NCBI RefSeq assembly: GCF_042242105.1
Contig: NC_092033.1
Span: forward strand, 1,606,908-1,670,907
Direction: 5' to 3'
Length of the DNA stretch: 64,000 nucleotides
Origin: Pempheris klunzingeri
Lineage: Eukaryota > Chordata > Actinopteri > Acropomatiformes > Pempheridae
The notes under the pieces are model-generated. The model searched no databases. It had not been told where the DNA came from and saw only the letters and a list, made by a program, of their open reading frames with translations. A program made the translations under genes and the position numbers. Every line of letters starts with the position of its first letter. The stretch's first letter is position 1. Positions 11,450 through 29,805 of the stretch are shown piece by piece.

Positions 11450-11770
11450 TGTTAAAGCTGCAGCATTTAGCCACTTAATTATCACAACTGTTGAATTAAT
11501 TACCAACAATTTTGATTACTGTTTAATCGTTTGACTCATTTTTTAGGGAAAAAAACCCCTAAATTCTCTGATTCCAGCCTCTCAGCTGTGAATATTTTCT
11601 GGTTTCTCTTCTCTTTCTGGTAAAACCTGAAAATCTTTGAGTCGTGGATAAAACACGTTTTCCTTTGGGAAACACTGATATTTTTCATCTTTTTCTGACT
11701 TTTTATGGACCAAAGAAGAAATAAATGACTCAAGAAGACGACCGTTAGTTGCAGCCCTGCCCTCTACGTT
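11450..11770 (-). repeat. Dispersed teleost repeat ending in GTTGCAGCCCT
   Basis: Read on the + strand, the block runs from AGCTGCAGCATTTAGCC through CTCTGATTCCAGCCTCTCAGC and TGGACCAAAGAAGAAATAAATGA to GTTGCAGCCCTGCC. The same style of sequence (CAACAGTCCAAAC..., TTTTTAAAGGAAAAATGAC...) occurs at about 38,050-38,480. It resembles a widespread dispersed repeat of fish genomes; no family name is claimed. Confidence 0.55.
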
Positions 11771-12113
11771 GATGTGATAACGTTCTTTAAAGAGGCACAT
11801 TATCACTTCATAATATTATCAACAAATAAGGGAGAGAGTTTAAATCATTCAAGTAATGGTGAAGCATTATTTGCAGGGACCTACACGGTGTGATGTACTT
11901 TGCCTGTGAAAAACATCTTACAATATTAATATATTATTAGAATTAATTAATATAATTCATAATTTTCTCAGCCCATAAAGGAACTCTTCATCTTCCAGTT
12001 CAGCACAAACAGGGTGGTTCAGCTTTTGATCCCTTGAGACTTTGATCCCATGAGAGCAGCAGTGGATCCTGATCGTCAGCCAGACGGACTCACAGACAGA
12101 CGGACAGACAGAC

Positions 12114-18213
<6,100 letters not shown>

Positions 18214-18249
18214 CTCATTCGTTTATCAACAGCTGACCACTGCATAATC

Positions 18250-18255
18250 AATAAA
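18250..18255 (+). terminator. nots: Poly(A) signal of nothepsin
   Basis: AATAAA lies 37 bases past the TAG at 18,211-18,213, so the 3' UTR would be very short. Confidence 0.7.
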
Positions 18256-19103
18256 TACTATACAGCTAAAAAGAACATTTGTAATTCTTGCAGACGCACC
18301 ATCATGAATGCCATTTGTTTGAAACTAGCTAGCAGCATTGCACCAAAGCTATCTGTCATTCTCTGTCCATCAGCGAGGACAAACAAGCATCAATGGCTGA
18401 ACTGTTGAGTTTGACCTTGGTGACACCATTGTTGTTTTTTGGTGAATCCACTGGCAAGTCAGTCACAACATTTAATTTAAAAAAGGACAGTTCTTGGTGA
18501 TTCAGCAGCAGCAACAGACACTCAACACTCACTTACTTACAGAAACAGACAAATATAACTGTTGCCACATGTAGCTGTTAGAGTCCAGTGAGTAATCCTG
18601 AGTACTTTGAATAATCAGCAGTATGGCGTCCAAGAACAACGCTGACCGTATTGAAGCGAATGGGAAAACCCCAGCAATTTTTCTCTAAAAAGTCCAAAGT
18701 CAACGCATCTTTCCCACAGCATGCTCAGCTCATGTTGGGTATTCACGCCTCCTCTAATGTGCGTTGAGTTATTCTTCCATTAAGAAAATATTAAGGCATC
18801 AAAACAGCATTTTTGTTGACTGGCAGGTGTCTCACACTCAGCCGTTGTGGTTGTTGCTTGCTCTTCCCACAGTTGCCCATTTGTTTTACCTTAATTGTTG
18901 ATTACCAGTATTGGGGTGCTTTTGTGTTCTTTGGTGTACCATTTTAGTGTTATGGCTTGTAAACCCAAACTTCAGGCTTCAAAACATCCTTTTTGGCGTT
19001 TTCTAAGTATTTGTTCAAATCAACTTCTCCTGTTGGGTAATGTGGTTACCAGCTCGGAGATTGGCTCTATTTGAGCAGTATTATATTACTGCGTGATTGG
19101 TTC
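18256..19103. other. Convergent intergenic gap between nothepsin and BEST3
   Basis: Two genes end facing each other across about 850 bases. The stretch must hold the BEST3 3' UTR. I see no clear AATAAA on the - strand in it and no other gene or repeat. Confidence 0.6.
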
Positions 19104-22100
19104 TCATTTTTTGTCCAAGCTCTCTGATTGGTGGTTTGGGTTTTTGGTCTCTTCGCTGTTTGTGGCTCCTTCCTTCTCATTGTCTTCACTCCCTGCCATT
19201 CCCTTGAAGTCGTGGTCGTATTCGGGGTCAGGGAGCTGCAGAGTGTCAGTGGGAGGAACGGGTGAACGTCGGGATTGGAATCGAGCCAGGCCTCGTCTCC
19301 GCCTGCCCAAAGCATTGGGGCTCGGCAGGCTGCGTACCGACGCTTTTGACCACTGCCTGGAGAACTGGAGGGAGAACTGGCGCCCCCGTGGCCGGGTCGG
19401 TGGGCGATTCTGGATATTTGGTGTCGTCCAGCGGAATTCCTTAGGTCCCAGCTGGGTGGGGGAGCAACAGACGGAGGAACCGGACCTGGAAATATAAAGA
19501 GTAAGTCAGACCACAGGGGGAGTTGGAGGATAGGATTCCAAAAGTTACACTTCAGACAACCAATGAGTTACCTCGGGGTGTCCAAGCCTGGCGCCTCCTC
19601 AGTGGGGGAGGTATCCAGTCCATTCGGAGGTTTTGCTGCTTCACCATTGCCAGAAGAATCCATGTTGTGACAGACGTCGCCGCACAATGGCGGGCTGATG
19701 ACGAGCCGCGGGAAAACAGCAGAGGGTGAGCCTTCAGGGGATGGAGGGTTACTGCTGACCTCCCTTAAGGTGGACAGAGTGTCCGTGGAAGGGGGGGGCA
19801 CTGCCAAGGAGGAGGGTGGACACATTTCCTCTCGACCTGAATGGACTCTAGATGGATGGATGATAAAATGGATGCCAAAAAGACCAATGCTATCCACGGA
19901 GCCACCTCGCTGCCAAATAAAATACCAGCTGTAATTGAAATTGGCCAATACGGGTACCTACAGGAGTAACGCTGTACCTGAAGTCTGGGAAGAAGCTTCC
20001 TGTTGCATCGCTGCTGTGTCGTTTAAAGATGGGTCGAGGAGGCCTGAGGTCAGGAGGCTCTTGAACACTCAGCAACCGGCGGACACGACCCAAAACCTAA
20101 AAACATCACAAAATATGACAGAAACAATAAAAATATTCTTTAAATGGACACTTTATATACTCTCTTTCCCAAGGGGGCTGTCAAATCCCCAAAAGCTTTA
20201 CGATCCTGTCAGCTACTATGTTATTACCATGTTTAGAAATGCATCATCTGCATATAGAGAGTACTTAATGAATAGAATATGATCTTTGGTTCTTTGGTTA
20301 ATGGCCAAATTGTATTTCTATGTTTTACTGATATCTGTCTAGTAGTTTTTGGAATAATCTGCTCACTGAAACATAAAAGGCTGAAAACATCTTTGACAGA
20401 GATGATAAATAAAATGTTGCTTTACCGACTCTTGCCGCAAAGCCAAAATAGGGTCCTGTTGCCGTGGACGACCGTCGGTAACGTCAGCCTCGTCAAACTG
20501 CAGGATGTCCGAGAGTCTGGAGGAGACATTGGACAAAAGTTTTTCATTTTGCTGATGGAACTTCTCTCCAACAGCCTGTCACGATGCGACAACAAATACG
20601 TGTGCGAGTGTAGGTTGACCCCATGTCGGTGGTGGAGCCGAGGAATGATGGGATGCAGTAGTCGACGGCAGCCAGCGTGTAGGGCGGGCGCGCCTCGCTG
20701 TCGTTCCAGTACATGTCTTTGGTCATATGAGGCAGGTTCATATGCATCTCGTCTACAGCCAGCAGAGACACCTGGAGGGAGAGTTAAACAGGAAGTGACG
20801 ACGATGACAGGATTTTATTGTGGTTTCTGTTTTTGAGAAAAGCCCAATCCAAACTCTGGTTTTTACACATTTTGGGTTCAAAATGAGTAATTGATCCGGT
20901 TAATCACCTTAGCTTCAGTTTGTGTTATTGTGATACGCAGTTATTGTGTTAGATCCAAACAGACTCTTTAAAAACACCAAAGTCACAAGATAACACAAAA
21001 AAAAACAACCGATCGAGGCAGCGGCGCATTACCAACTCCTATTTTCTGTTCTCTAAAATCCCTGTTTTAGTGAATGTAGTCTGGTGTGTGTGCAGAGAGC
21101 GATAGAACGGCTGTTTGTGGTTAAACTAAAAGGATCTTCCAGGTCTCTCTCTGTAGGGATCCTTTCCATGATGCTGTCACACACTGAGAATAACAATTTT
21201 TGTACTTTTTGTAGTGACGACTACAGACAAAAATGCTATAATAATATAATATTGTGCTGTACAAAGTAGGAAGGAGTGCAAACTGCACTTGGGGCGACCG
21301 ATGAAATTAGTTCAAGGCATGGCCGAGGCAAAATCTTTCATCCAGGACTGTGATATATAGCGAGACCTGGATCACGTCTAGGTCGTTTGCCTGTTAGCCG
21401 AAGGTTAAAACCTCTGTGATTAGCTGCAGACCTGAAGGTTCCTGTCGATGATCCAGTTAGCTTCAAAGTCATCATCATCCTCCCCAAACGGGTTGATCAG
21501 CTGCTCCGCCACCTGACGACAAGACACAGATCATATCTGGAGTTCAGTCGCACCTTGTAAACCCTCCTTCTGCCTTTTTAATTCTACTTAGCTATGGCTC
21601 GGTTTTCCACAAAATCTAGTTATCACATTCATGTTTCCCAGTGGATCAACCACTTTTAATGTTGCACCTTTCTTGTAGCGCTACACAGAGGACAAACTTT
21701 ATTTAGTCACATTACTTGTGAGGCTCTTTCCTGCCTCTCTGGCTCATCTCCACCTAGTGAGTTATTAATAACTTATATGGTGTGTTATTAATACAACAGG
21801 TCGAGGTTAAGACGCCTGTTTATGTCTCAGTCAGGAGGAAAACACCAGACTAGAAGGGAACGGTCCAAATTTTTACGTAATGATATACTGCAGTTTGATG
21901 TCGCTTGTTTTGTAACTAACAGCGAACAAAGAGCTAAATGTGGATAATTACTTTTCATACTTCAAGAATATTTTGATTCCAATATTTGTGTACCTTTACT
22001 TGGGTAAAAGGTGAACTTTGACGTACAACAGAGCAGTTCTACACTGGGTAATACTTCTATTTTTACTTAACTACAAGATGTGAATACTTTCTCCATCTTT

Positions 22101-25100
22101 GTCGGAGAGAGACAAAGTCCGCCCCTTCCTGTGGACCAACGTACGACCTCTTATTTCATAAAAAACATGTACGGTCGTCATCGGTGAGAGATAAATAAAT
22201 GTTTGATCCCATTTGAATTGTGTGTCATGAATCACACACATGATGTTTGTCAATTTGATCGATAAGTTTGCAAGTCAAGGAAGTCGCTGTTTTTTGTACA
22301 GATGGTAAAACACCATTTATTTACATCCTCTCGTCTCAAACGAGGCTAACTGAGCCTCATCCAGGCTCTAATGTTCCATTATCTGCTCTGATGTGTTTTA
22401 TTGGTGACTCCTGGTCCTTTTATCAGACAAAGAACGAGCAGATCCTTCGACCTGCCATCGTAGCTTTAGCGCCGCTGGCTAACTGGATGGACATTTACAC
22501 GACTTCTGGCTGCTTTCTAATCACGGATTTTCATAGTCTTTAATACAGATATCATGTTTGTCAATTTCAAAGATAATTTTACAAGTCAAGAAGTCATGAA
22601 GATATTAAAGTACCATTTAGTTTTGTGTGTAACCGATCTGTGACTACATCCTGACACAGCTGGCTAGCTGGACGCCACTTACCCGACTTTGTCTCGTCTT
22701 TTTAAACATCTGATTATCGTTTTGCACCAAACTGCGACTTTCTTGACTTGCAAAATTATCTTTTAAATTGACAAACATCATGTGTGATTCTTGGTACAAG
22801 TCAAACAGGATCAAAAACAGATTTATCTCTTGTTGGACATATTTTTTCTGAAATCCGGTCTCATGGTGGTCAACGGGAAGGGGCCGGACTTCACCTCTAA
22901 ATGGAGGAAGTCAGAAACTACTGAGAGACGGATTAACATGCTGGTTTTTGGCCTCTAACTGTGATATTTCATGGGAATATTGTCATTTGCACCTTTAGCC
23001 AGCCCGAGTAGAAGAAGAACTGCAGCAGGGTGAAGACGGGGATGTAGAGGTCGAGGTCGTGGCCTTGGTGACCCTGAGCCGGGTCGAGGAACTGACGACC
23101 AATCAGACACGCAAAGAAAAAGGTGTAGACGGCGAGGGTGACGACCTGAAGACAGGGATGGAGAGATTAGACCGTGCATCCCTCCCTCTCTCTGTGTGGG
23201 AGAGTCAGAGCTCTGATTGGGTTACGGTCATGATGGAAGATGATTACTGATGTGATTAGATGAGCTGCAGTTACATCCGTTTTAAACATGTTATGGTGAC
23301 AGATATAAGACGGGAAGTAGAGAGACAGGCCTGTGTGTAAACCAGCGGGATGCCGACCCAGTCGTAGCCAAAAAGAGTCGCACACCAAGTCCTGAACAGA
23401 TTCATCTCCTGAGGACACAGAGACACGGATTCAATAAGGCTGCCAGTTTGGCAGCAATAACCAAACCCAAATTTCTGTAAGGCTGTTTGGAAGGACGGTC
23501 CCACCCGCCCTTTGGGGGAGTAAAATGGGTGTCACATTACGCACATGTCTTGTTTGTGTGGTCAGGGATTTAGACTCTCAAATGTGTGGGGCTGCTTCTG
23601 TGCCCTTTTCTCTTTGAAAGAATATATTTGTAACTCGATGAGACTTCAGTTTTTCACTTTAGGCAACAGCGAAGGGACACTTGAGGCTCAAAGCACCAGT
23701 TGAGCTCCTAAATGTGCCCTTTTAGTCGACCAAAGTTACTTTTTTTTAAGTCACAATAGTCAAGTTGTCATCCAAAATCCAAATGTGCAGCAACATTTAA
23801 CTAAATTTATAGAAAATCTGCAAAAGAAAATGCCAATTATTGCATTATATATATAAAGCACATGTTTTTAGCTCAGATAATTAGCTGGTTTGGTAGTGGC
23901 TGTAGCCATAGCGGTGGCTAAAGTCTTAGTAGGTCCATTCAGAGCTTTATTTTGACAAATATTTAATGTTTGGAATAATCTTGTTGTGTAAAACCTGTTA
24001 GCTTCTAGTGTTAGCTTCAGTTTTCATTCTAGCTAGCTAGCAAACACATTTTAAAAAGATTCTACATTAATTTTAGCTACAACATTCTTACTTTATCTCA
24101 AAAGGTTTTGTTTTGTCCTCTAAAAGTCTATCCACTGATGTTTTCACACAGAATATGAAATATTTGGCTTAATGTGTCACTTTGAGAATGGTTTGCAGGT
24201 CGATGCTGTCCTGGATGCGTCCTTCCTGACGAGCTTTAGACGCCAAGTTTGAGAACCAGACGACAGGAATCCAGTACTTCAGGTGAGGAGAGCGGATGTT
24301 CTCAAACACCTTCCGCTCCTCTGGAGTCATAAAACCTACAGGTGGGCAGACCAACACGTTATTCAACACCAGTAATCAGCATCTAATCCTGACTGGAAGC
24401 TGCAGAGTTGTGCTTAAAGGGGAATTAGTGTTATGATTATATGATGAAAAACACAGGATGAAGTTGGTCACATTCTGAGGAAAAGATCCAGACATGGAAC
24501 ATATTCTACTTTACGATATTCCTAAGGAACCAGCATGATTCACCCAATACAATAATTATAAAACAATGAGAGCTGTACAAACTGCTTTTGTGGTTGTCCC
24601 AAGTACAAACCTAACCTTGTTTTGATGCCTAAACCTAACCAAACTACGACTGAAAACTGATAATAATAATAAAAGAAAACTGGGGACCGGGACATTCAGA
24701 GCCAAAGAAAACATCAGGACTAACCTTAAAAAACAACACACACATCTTTTCAGGGGAACGACTATCAACAGCAAATAGTGAGAAAATCTGTAACTGTTGA
24801 CCATTTTTCAGGTGGACATTAGTATTTGTCAGACCAAACAACTTTTCCCCTAATGATGAAAAATAAAACACTAAAATTCGCAGCTCTAAAACTGATAAAT
24901 CATCTCAGTTTTATCACATTTATAGAAACTTTTACGTTGAGTCTAAGGTCTTGAACTCCTAAATGCCGCATCAGACAGACTCCTGCTCTAATTGGCCAAT
25001 AACGAGCCAATCCCTGGGGCCGGAGCAGACGGTCGCAGGAAGGACGAGAAACAGCCGGGAAGGATCATTTCAGTTTAAACACAATGACACAGTCACACAC

Positions 25101-28100
25101 ACACACACACACAGATAAATACTGTATATATACTGTACTCTCTCACCTGCCTCGACCACGTGGTCCATGGTCGGGAAGCGTTTGCAGACAGCGGTGCTGA
25201 CGGAGCGGAAGATGAGGAGCGATGTCAGGTTAACGTATCGAACCAGCGTCCGACGCAGCAGGCGGCCATATTCATCTTTGCCCTGAACACAGCTGCAGGA
25301 GGAAACATGAGGCCATGAATCACCTGGTGGACTGGACCTACCAATTGTGTTTGGGAGCGCTCTACATTCCTGTGCACCCTGAACTAACCATCATCTCTCT
25401 TGGTGAAACACGTACTGCCAGTGATGGAAGATTCTTTATTTAAGTAAAAGTAGCAAGGAAAAGTCCTGCATCTTCACATTACTCCAATACTTCAATCACT
25501 TCACTGGCTTCAAAATTCAAAACAGAATTGACTTTAAAGATCAGGAGCTGTTGAAGGTGCTTTTAGTGACCGGTCGGCCTGATGAGCTGCAGTCGGGGGG
25601 GGGGCAGTTTGGTTTTGTAGGTATCTATAAATATAGTTTGTTTCCTTCATTGTATTTCTGTCGTTAATATGCTCAGTGTTTTATGTCCCCTTTAGTCTCT
25701 CTTTAAATGTAAAGCACATTGAGCTTCTCTGTAATGAAATGTGCTCTATAAGTAAAGTTGCCTTGTTCTTGAAACAAATAATTAAATAACTATTACCTAC
25801 ATGCATCATGTCACAGCTTTAATTAGCTTTCAGGGACCCAAGTTATTATCAGCTGTAAACCTCTGGTGTTTCCTGTTAGTTCACCTTTTTGGTTATAATT
25901 ATAATTATGTAATTATAATTAGCCTCATATAAATCCCAGCAGAGCTTCGACCTGATTGGTCAAATCAGCCACATAACTGAAAACCCCTGTGAGGGTCTGT
26001 GAGGCCTTTAATCTATAACTGTTGTGTCTGTAAACGCTGTCAGATAAGTGTAGTGGAATAAAAAGTACAATGATTCCCTCTGAAATGTAGCCGAGTGTAA
26101 AACTATAGTTATGTACCTTTGCTAAATATTTCCATTGTAGTTAGTGGAAGAATGTGCAGTCTATGATGTGGTCCTGATTTAGGAACATCACATTTCTTGA
26201 TCATTCTAGCAACTAATAACCTGGACATTTTAACAGCAAAATATGAACCTGTCGAAGGGTCACCTTGCTGGGAAAACCAGGCAATTGTTGGAATAAGGTG
26301 CGAAAAAAACAACATGGGTGTAATATAGCCAGAAATGTCCCATCCAACAACGTCAATACAGCGTAGAATCAATAACACAGAATCATTTCCTAAAACGAGT
26401 GCTTTCTTAATGATGTTTTGAACGTACCTGGAGATGAGGAACATCAGTCGGTCGGGCCAGGGCAGGTTAACGAACTGATTCCACCATCGATTCACCACCA
26501 GAGTCACATAAAAACCTGAAACACCAACACACACAGATCAACAAATGTAATGTGTTAATTAGTAATTAATTACGCTAAGATAAGCTAAGATAAGCTAAGG
26601 TCCCTCAGCAATAGCGTCATTTAGTTAAATACTAATCCTTTTATGCTGTTTTAGTGGAATTAGCAGCAACAGTTGTGGTGGGATTTGAGATAAGATATTC
26701 CTTTATTGTCCCACAACCTGGAAATGTAATAGTCACAGCAGACAGGTGGAGATATAAGAAATATGTGCACACTGATGTAAGTTAGAGCTGCTTTGTAGCA
26801 CCAGTTGCTGATGATGTTTAACAGTAGTGGTAGTCTAGTACTATTTGTAGTACTAACAGTTTAGCCCTGTTTCTAGGTGTTATGCTAAGCTAAGCTAACC
26901 AGCTGCTAGCAGTAGCTTCAAATTTACTGCAGAGACCTGAAAAGTGGCATCGATCTGAGCACCCAGCTGTCAGCAAGAAAGTGAATAAGTGTATTAAACA
27001 AAATGTAAAATAGAAAAGGATGTCGTTTGTCTTCTCATGTTGAGGAAACAGTGGAAACCGTCGGGGCGCTGAGAGAATACAGTACAAATACATGTAAACA
27101 CTGTGTGTGTGTGAATCAGGGTGGAGACCAGATACACAAACACTCATCCTGCTTTTAGCCTTTCTCTTCGCTCTTTAATGATCTGTTTCCATTAGCAGCC
27201 CCCTAATGAGGCAACCAAACCCCCTGTCTTTCTCTCTGCCTGTCTGTCTGACACGCTCTGTCCTCAGGCAGGGAGCAGAATTGTAGGTATATTTTAGCTT
27301 TTCAGCGATCTTCTGTTTTATGGACTTGTGCATGTAAGGTGCTTATTTACTTAAGTTGTGTTTAGTGGCTTCACAGTCCACTATGTAGTAACTATGATAG
27401 GCCATTTCTGCCAGTGTGATAAAAAAGAAGATCCTGTGTGAATGTCTAAAATATACTTAGAATGTTACAACAATCACTTAGAATGTGACAATAATCACTT
27501 AGAATCTTTAAATAATCACTCAGAATGTTACAATAATCACTTAGAATGTTACAATAATCACTTAGAATCTTTAAATAATCACTTAGAATGTTACAATAAT
27601 CACTTAGAATCTTTAAATAATCACTTAGAATGTTACAACAATCACTTAGAATCTTTAAATAATCACTTAGAATGTTACAATAATCACTTAGAATCTTTAA
27701 ATAATCACTTAGAATGTTACAATAATCACTTAGAATCTTTAAATAATCACTTAGAATGTTACAATAATCACTTACAATCTCTAAATAATGTGAAGGTTTC
27801 GCATTCTAATGATTTACAGGATTTATTTTTTAATCACGTTGTGCTGGCTGAGTATCCAAACTCAGCACTCGTGTGTCAGTCAGTGAGGTTCAGTCAGTGT
27901 TAAGCTGTGATATCAGAGGTCTAATATTAGCCGCGCTGCTCCTGTGATTATTAATAATAACAGCAGCGTTCAGTGATCCTCTGTGAATCTGATAAGTCTG
28001 TAATCTGTACCATTACGAGTCCATCGGGGGGGTGAACCCTGCTTTCAACAGGTTTCTCTTATAAATCAGAATCTGGTGATAATCTTTGGGATTTGGTTGA

Positions 28101-29605
28101 TAAATTGGAGTCAAACTCTTTTCTTTATTGCTACTGTCTGTGCATGGTGGTATCGTTGTTCGAGGATGTGGTTGATGTTAGGTAACTAAAACAAAAGGGG
28201 TCAGGATCGTGCTTCAGTCAACTAACGGAGGATGTTAATTGTCATTACGGGATGAAACCTCTGGCCTCCTGCATGAAGGTCAGATCCCACTTAACCTTCC
28301 GATCTTTCCACACGAATGGCACTTTACTCCCTGCATTAGCACCACATGTTGGATGCCTTTATTTTTTTGGTTTAATTTAACCTTTATTGGACCAGGAGAG
28401 TCCCTCTGAGAACAACAATCTCCTTTTCAAGGGAGACCCAGCCTGGACAGTCAGAAGTGTTAATACAAACTCATATTTATAGACACGAAAAACAAAAGCA
28501 GACATAGGGAAGTTCTAAAAGACACATTTCTAGGAGTCAGTAGCATAACCAGGTGAATTAAAAACAATGGCATCCTAAGGAATCTGCCTCTTTTATTTTA
28601 GATTGAAAACAGTTGCAGAACTTTTGAACATGGGCCCTATTTTATAACTTCTGGTGTCTAAATAACTGGTGGGTTTGGAAAACGTGATATAACAACCATT
28701 GTCCAACAAAGGTAAACAACTTGCAGCTTGTGTTTACAGGTGAGTTTCCAGACCGTTAGCGGTGAGACGTACCCAGAACGAAGGTGACAGGGATCTGTTC
28801 TGCATATCTGTCACAGTACATCGAGAGTTTCTCAAACAACCTCTTCTGATGGTCGGAGAGCACGAGCCTGCAGCACAGAGGACACAGACGTCACCAACAA
28901 CCAGAGATGACGTAAGAAAGCACTCCTGTCCTCCCTGTAAAAGGGACGACATCTTTCTTTTGCTTGATGCTTCTCACTATTTACTCAAGTGCTGTATTTA
29001 GTAAAGATTTGAGGTTCTTTCCATTTTATGCAACTTTCTACTTCCACTCCACCACATCTCAGAGGCAAATATCGTACTTTATCCGACAGCTTTCGCTACA
29101 GTTCTGCATTAGCTTGGGACTATTTTCAGTGGTGGATGAATCCTCATTTAGCGCTGTAGTGATTATTTGGGGTTCGTTTTTGGACAACAGGAAGAATTAG
29201 AGATAAATCAGGCTGTGATACACACGTAGAATATTTGTCAGTAGAAATTGCCAATGATGGTTTGAAGAAAAATAACTCAGAGCTCTCTTCAAAGCCGCCA
29301 GATTCCATTGACAAAAACAGTGATTTTACACAGGAGTGGCTGACGTACTGCTGTCTTGATCTGTTAGTTTGTTTGTGTTGTTGTGTGACTTTGGTGTTTC
29401 AGAGGGTTCGTTTGGATCCAACACAATATTTGTGGAACACACAATAACACAAACAAACTGACAGACTGAGTCAGTGACCAACCAGCCACTCCCATGTTCT
29501 GTGAGGTAAAATTACTGTTTTTTTCAATGGAGTCTGGTGTGTTTGAATATGAAGTCTGTGGCTCAGAGGAAGAAGATAAATCTGAAACACTGAATATTTG
29601 TTTGT

Positions 29606-29652
<47 letters not shown>

Positions 29653-29805
29653 CCTGTAAACCAGGCTGAGGACGGTGTACAGCAGGGCGAACAGGACGAA
29701 CTCTCTGTACAGCAGCTTGTAGATGCTTCCCCTCCAACGCAGCAGCAGCCGGTGGAAACTGAGGAAGGAGGCGTTCGCTACTTTACTGGAGTAAGTGACG
29801 GTCAT
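19104..29805 (-). CDS. best3: Bestrophin-3, complete, 13 coding exons
   Basis: Bestrophins are pentameric calcium-gated anion channels. Coding exons in transcript order: 29805-29654, 28867-28773, 26515-26428, 25292-25147, 24335-24181, 23408-23331, 23145-22993, 21512-21432, 20771-20620, 20516-20426, 20096-19978, 19847-19572, 19485-19104. The join is 655 residues, close to human BEST3. Family hallmarks: start [12 protein letters not shown], pore-neck residues I76, F80 and F84 (the BEST1 positions), the [14 protein letters not shown] block, and the calcium-clasp cluster FGEDDDDFE in the eighth exon. The C-terminal tail (last five exons) is poorly conserved and basic. The acceptor at 19,847 was chosen because it alone keeps phase. 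The intron after the sixth exon appears to start GC, not GT. CCT2 nearby matches human 12q15 and favours BEST3 over its paralogues. Confidence 0.95.
20188..20268 (+). repeat. Second copy of the 16,780-16,866 repeat
   Basis: It shares TTACCATGTTTAGAA and CATCTGCATATAGAG with the copy in nothepsin intron 8. It lies in the BEST3 intron between the tenth and eleventh coding exons. Confidence 0.6.
20935..21200 (+). repeat. Fold-back MITE family, copy 4 (BEST3 intron)
   Basis: It contains the centre AACACCAAAGTCACAAGATA, the arm CCCTGTTTTAGTGAATGTAG at 21,059 and the AAAGGATCTTCCAGG core, ending at the ATGCTGTCACACACTGAG block. Confidence 0.85.
21520..22214. other. BEST3 intron interior, no gene seen
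   Basis: Ordinary AT-rich intron sequence with no recognisable element before the inverted-repeat element that starts near 22,215. Confidence 0.5.
22215..22800. repeat. MITE-like element with inverted ends in a BEST3 intron
   Basis: The left end carries CATGATGTTTGTCAATTTGA followed by TTTGCAAGTCAAGGAAGTCG. The right end carries the reverse complement, CGACTTTCTTGACTTGCAAA followed by AATTGACAAACATCATGTGT, so about 65 bases pair as terminal inverted repeats. A third partial copy of the end sequence lies near 22,553-22,595. No transposase is present. Confidence 0.7.
25670..25775. repeat. LINE-like 3' tail
   Basis: AAATGTAAAGCACATTGAGC, then TGTGCTCTATAAGTAAAGTT, is the familiar 'aaagcactttgagc... 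tgctataaataaagtt' end of non-LTR retrotransposons in fish. Located in a BEST3 intron. Confidence 0.5.
26688..26772. repeat. LINE-like 3' tail
   Basis: GATAAGATATTCCTTTATTG followed by TCCCACAACCTGGAAATGTA matches the common 'attcctttattagtcccacagtggggaaat' tail in fish genomes. Located in a BEST3 intron. Confidence 0.5.
26860..27000. repeat. Fragment of the GCTAAGCTAA repeat
   Basis: TTATGCTAAGCTAAGCTAAC followed by CAGCTGCTAGCAGTAGC matches the element in nothepsin intron 1 and the fragment at 62,120. Confidence 0.55.
27455..27785 (+). repeat. Alternating 21-base minisatellite in a BEST3 intron
   Basis: Two 21-base versions alternate: AATCACTTAGAATGTTACAA(T) and AATCACTTAGAATCTTTAAA(T). 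They form a 42-base higher-order unit repeated about seven times. The long open frame across it (HLECYNN / HLESLNN) exists only because 21 is divisible by three. Confidence 0.92.
28350..28640. repeat. LINE-like 3' tail ('accaggagagtccctctgag')
   Basis: TTTAACCTTTATTGGACCAGG then CTTTTCAAGGGAGACCCAGC is a standard fish non-LTR retrotransposon tail. It ends in diverged sequence in a BEST3 intron. Confidence 0.55.
29285..29552. repeat. Palindromic MITE arm pair, copy in BEST3 intron 1
   Basis: It starts TCTCTTCAAAGCCGCCAGATT, and ends with the inverted arm TTTCAATGGAGTCTGGTGTG. Between them GTTTGTTTGTGTTGTTGTG mirrors AATAACACAAACAAACTGA. About 250 bases form one imperfect hairpin. It is nearly identical to 33,853-34,112 in the next gene. 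Confidence 0.88.
29604..29653 (-). repeat. (CA)n at the donor of BEST3 intron 1 (transcript sense)
   Basis: On the BEST3 strand the first intron opens GT followed by about 24 CA units. No GT partner is obvious at its 3' end. Confidence 0.88.

Larger units (their letters stand above)
10143..12113. other. Intergenic between CCT2 and nothepsin, mostly repeats
   Basis: No gene seen. It holds an 'AGTAAAAGTAC' dispersed repeat at about 10,240-10,360 and again at 10,800-11,040, a fold-back MITE at about 10,385-10,800, and a 'TTGCAGCCCT'-ending repeat at 11,450-11,770. The last 150 bases contain AT-rich AATTAATTAATATAATT (11,941-11,957), loosely like an HNF1 site, and CCATAAAGG, the nearest TATA-like string to the nothepsin start. 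Both promoter readings are weak. Confidence 0.6.

Noticed and set aside
20279-20836. 185-codon + strand frame
   Set aside because: It runs antisense across the BEST3 exons at 20,771-20,620 and 20,516-20,426, which are secure.
27442-27903. 153-codon frame of [14 protein letters not shown] repeats, superficially like a repeat protein
   Set aside because: It is a 21-base minisatellite (divisible by three) within a BEST3 intron; no gene structure around it.
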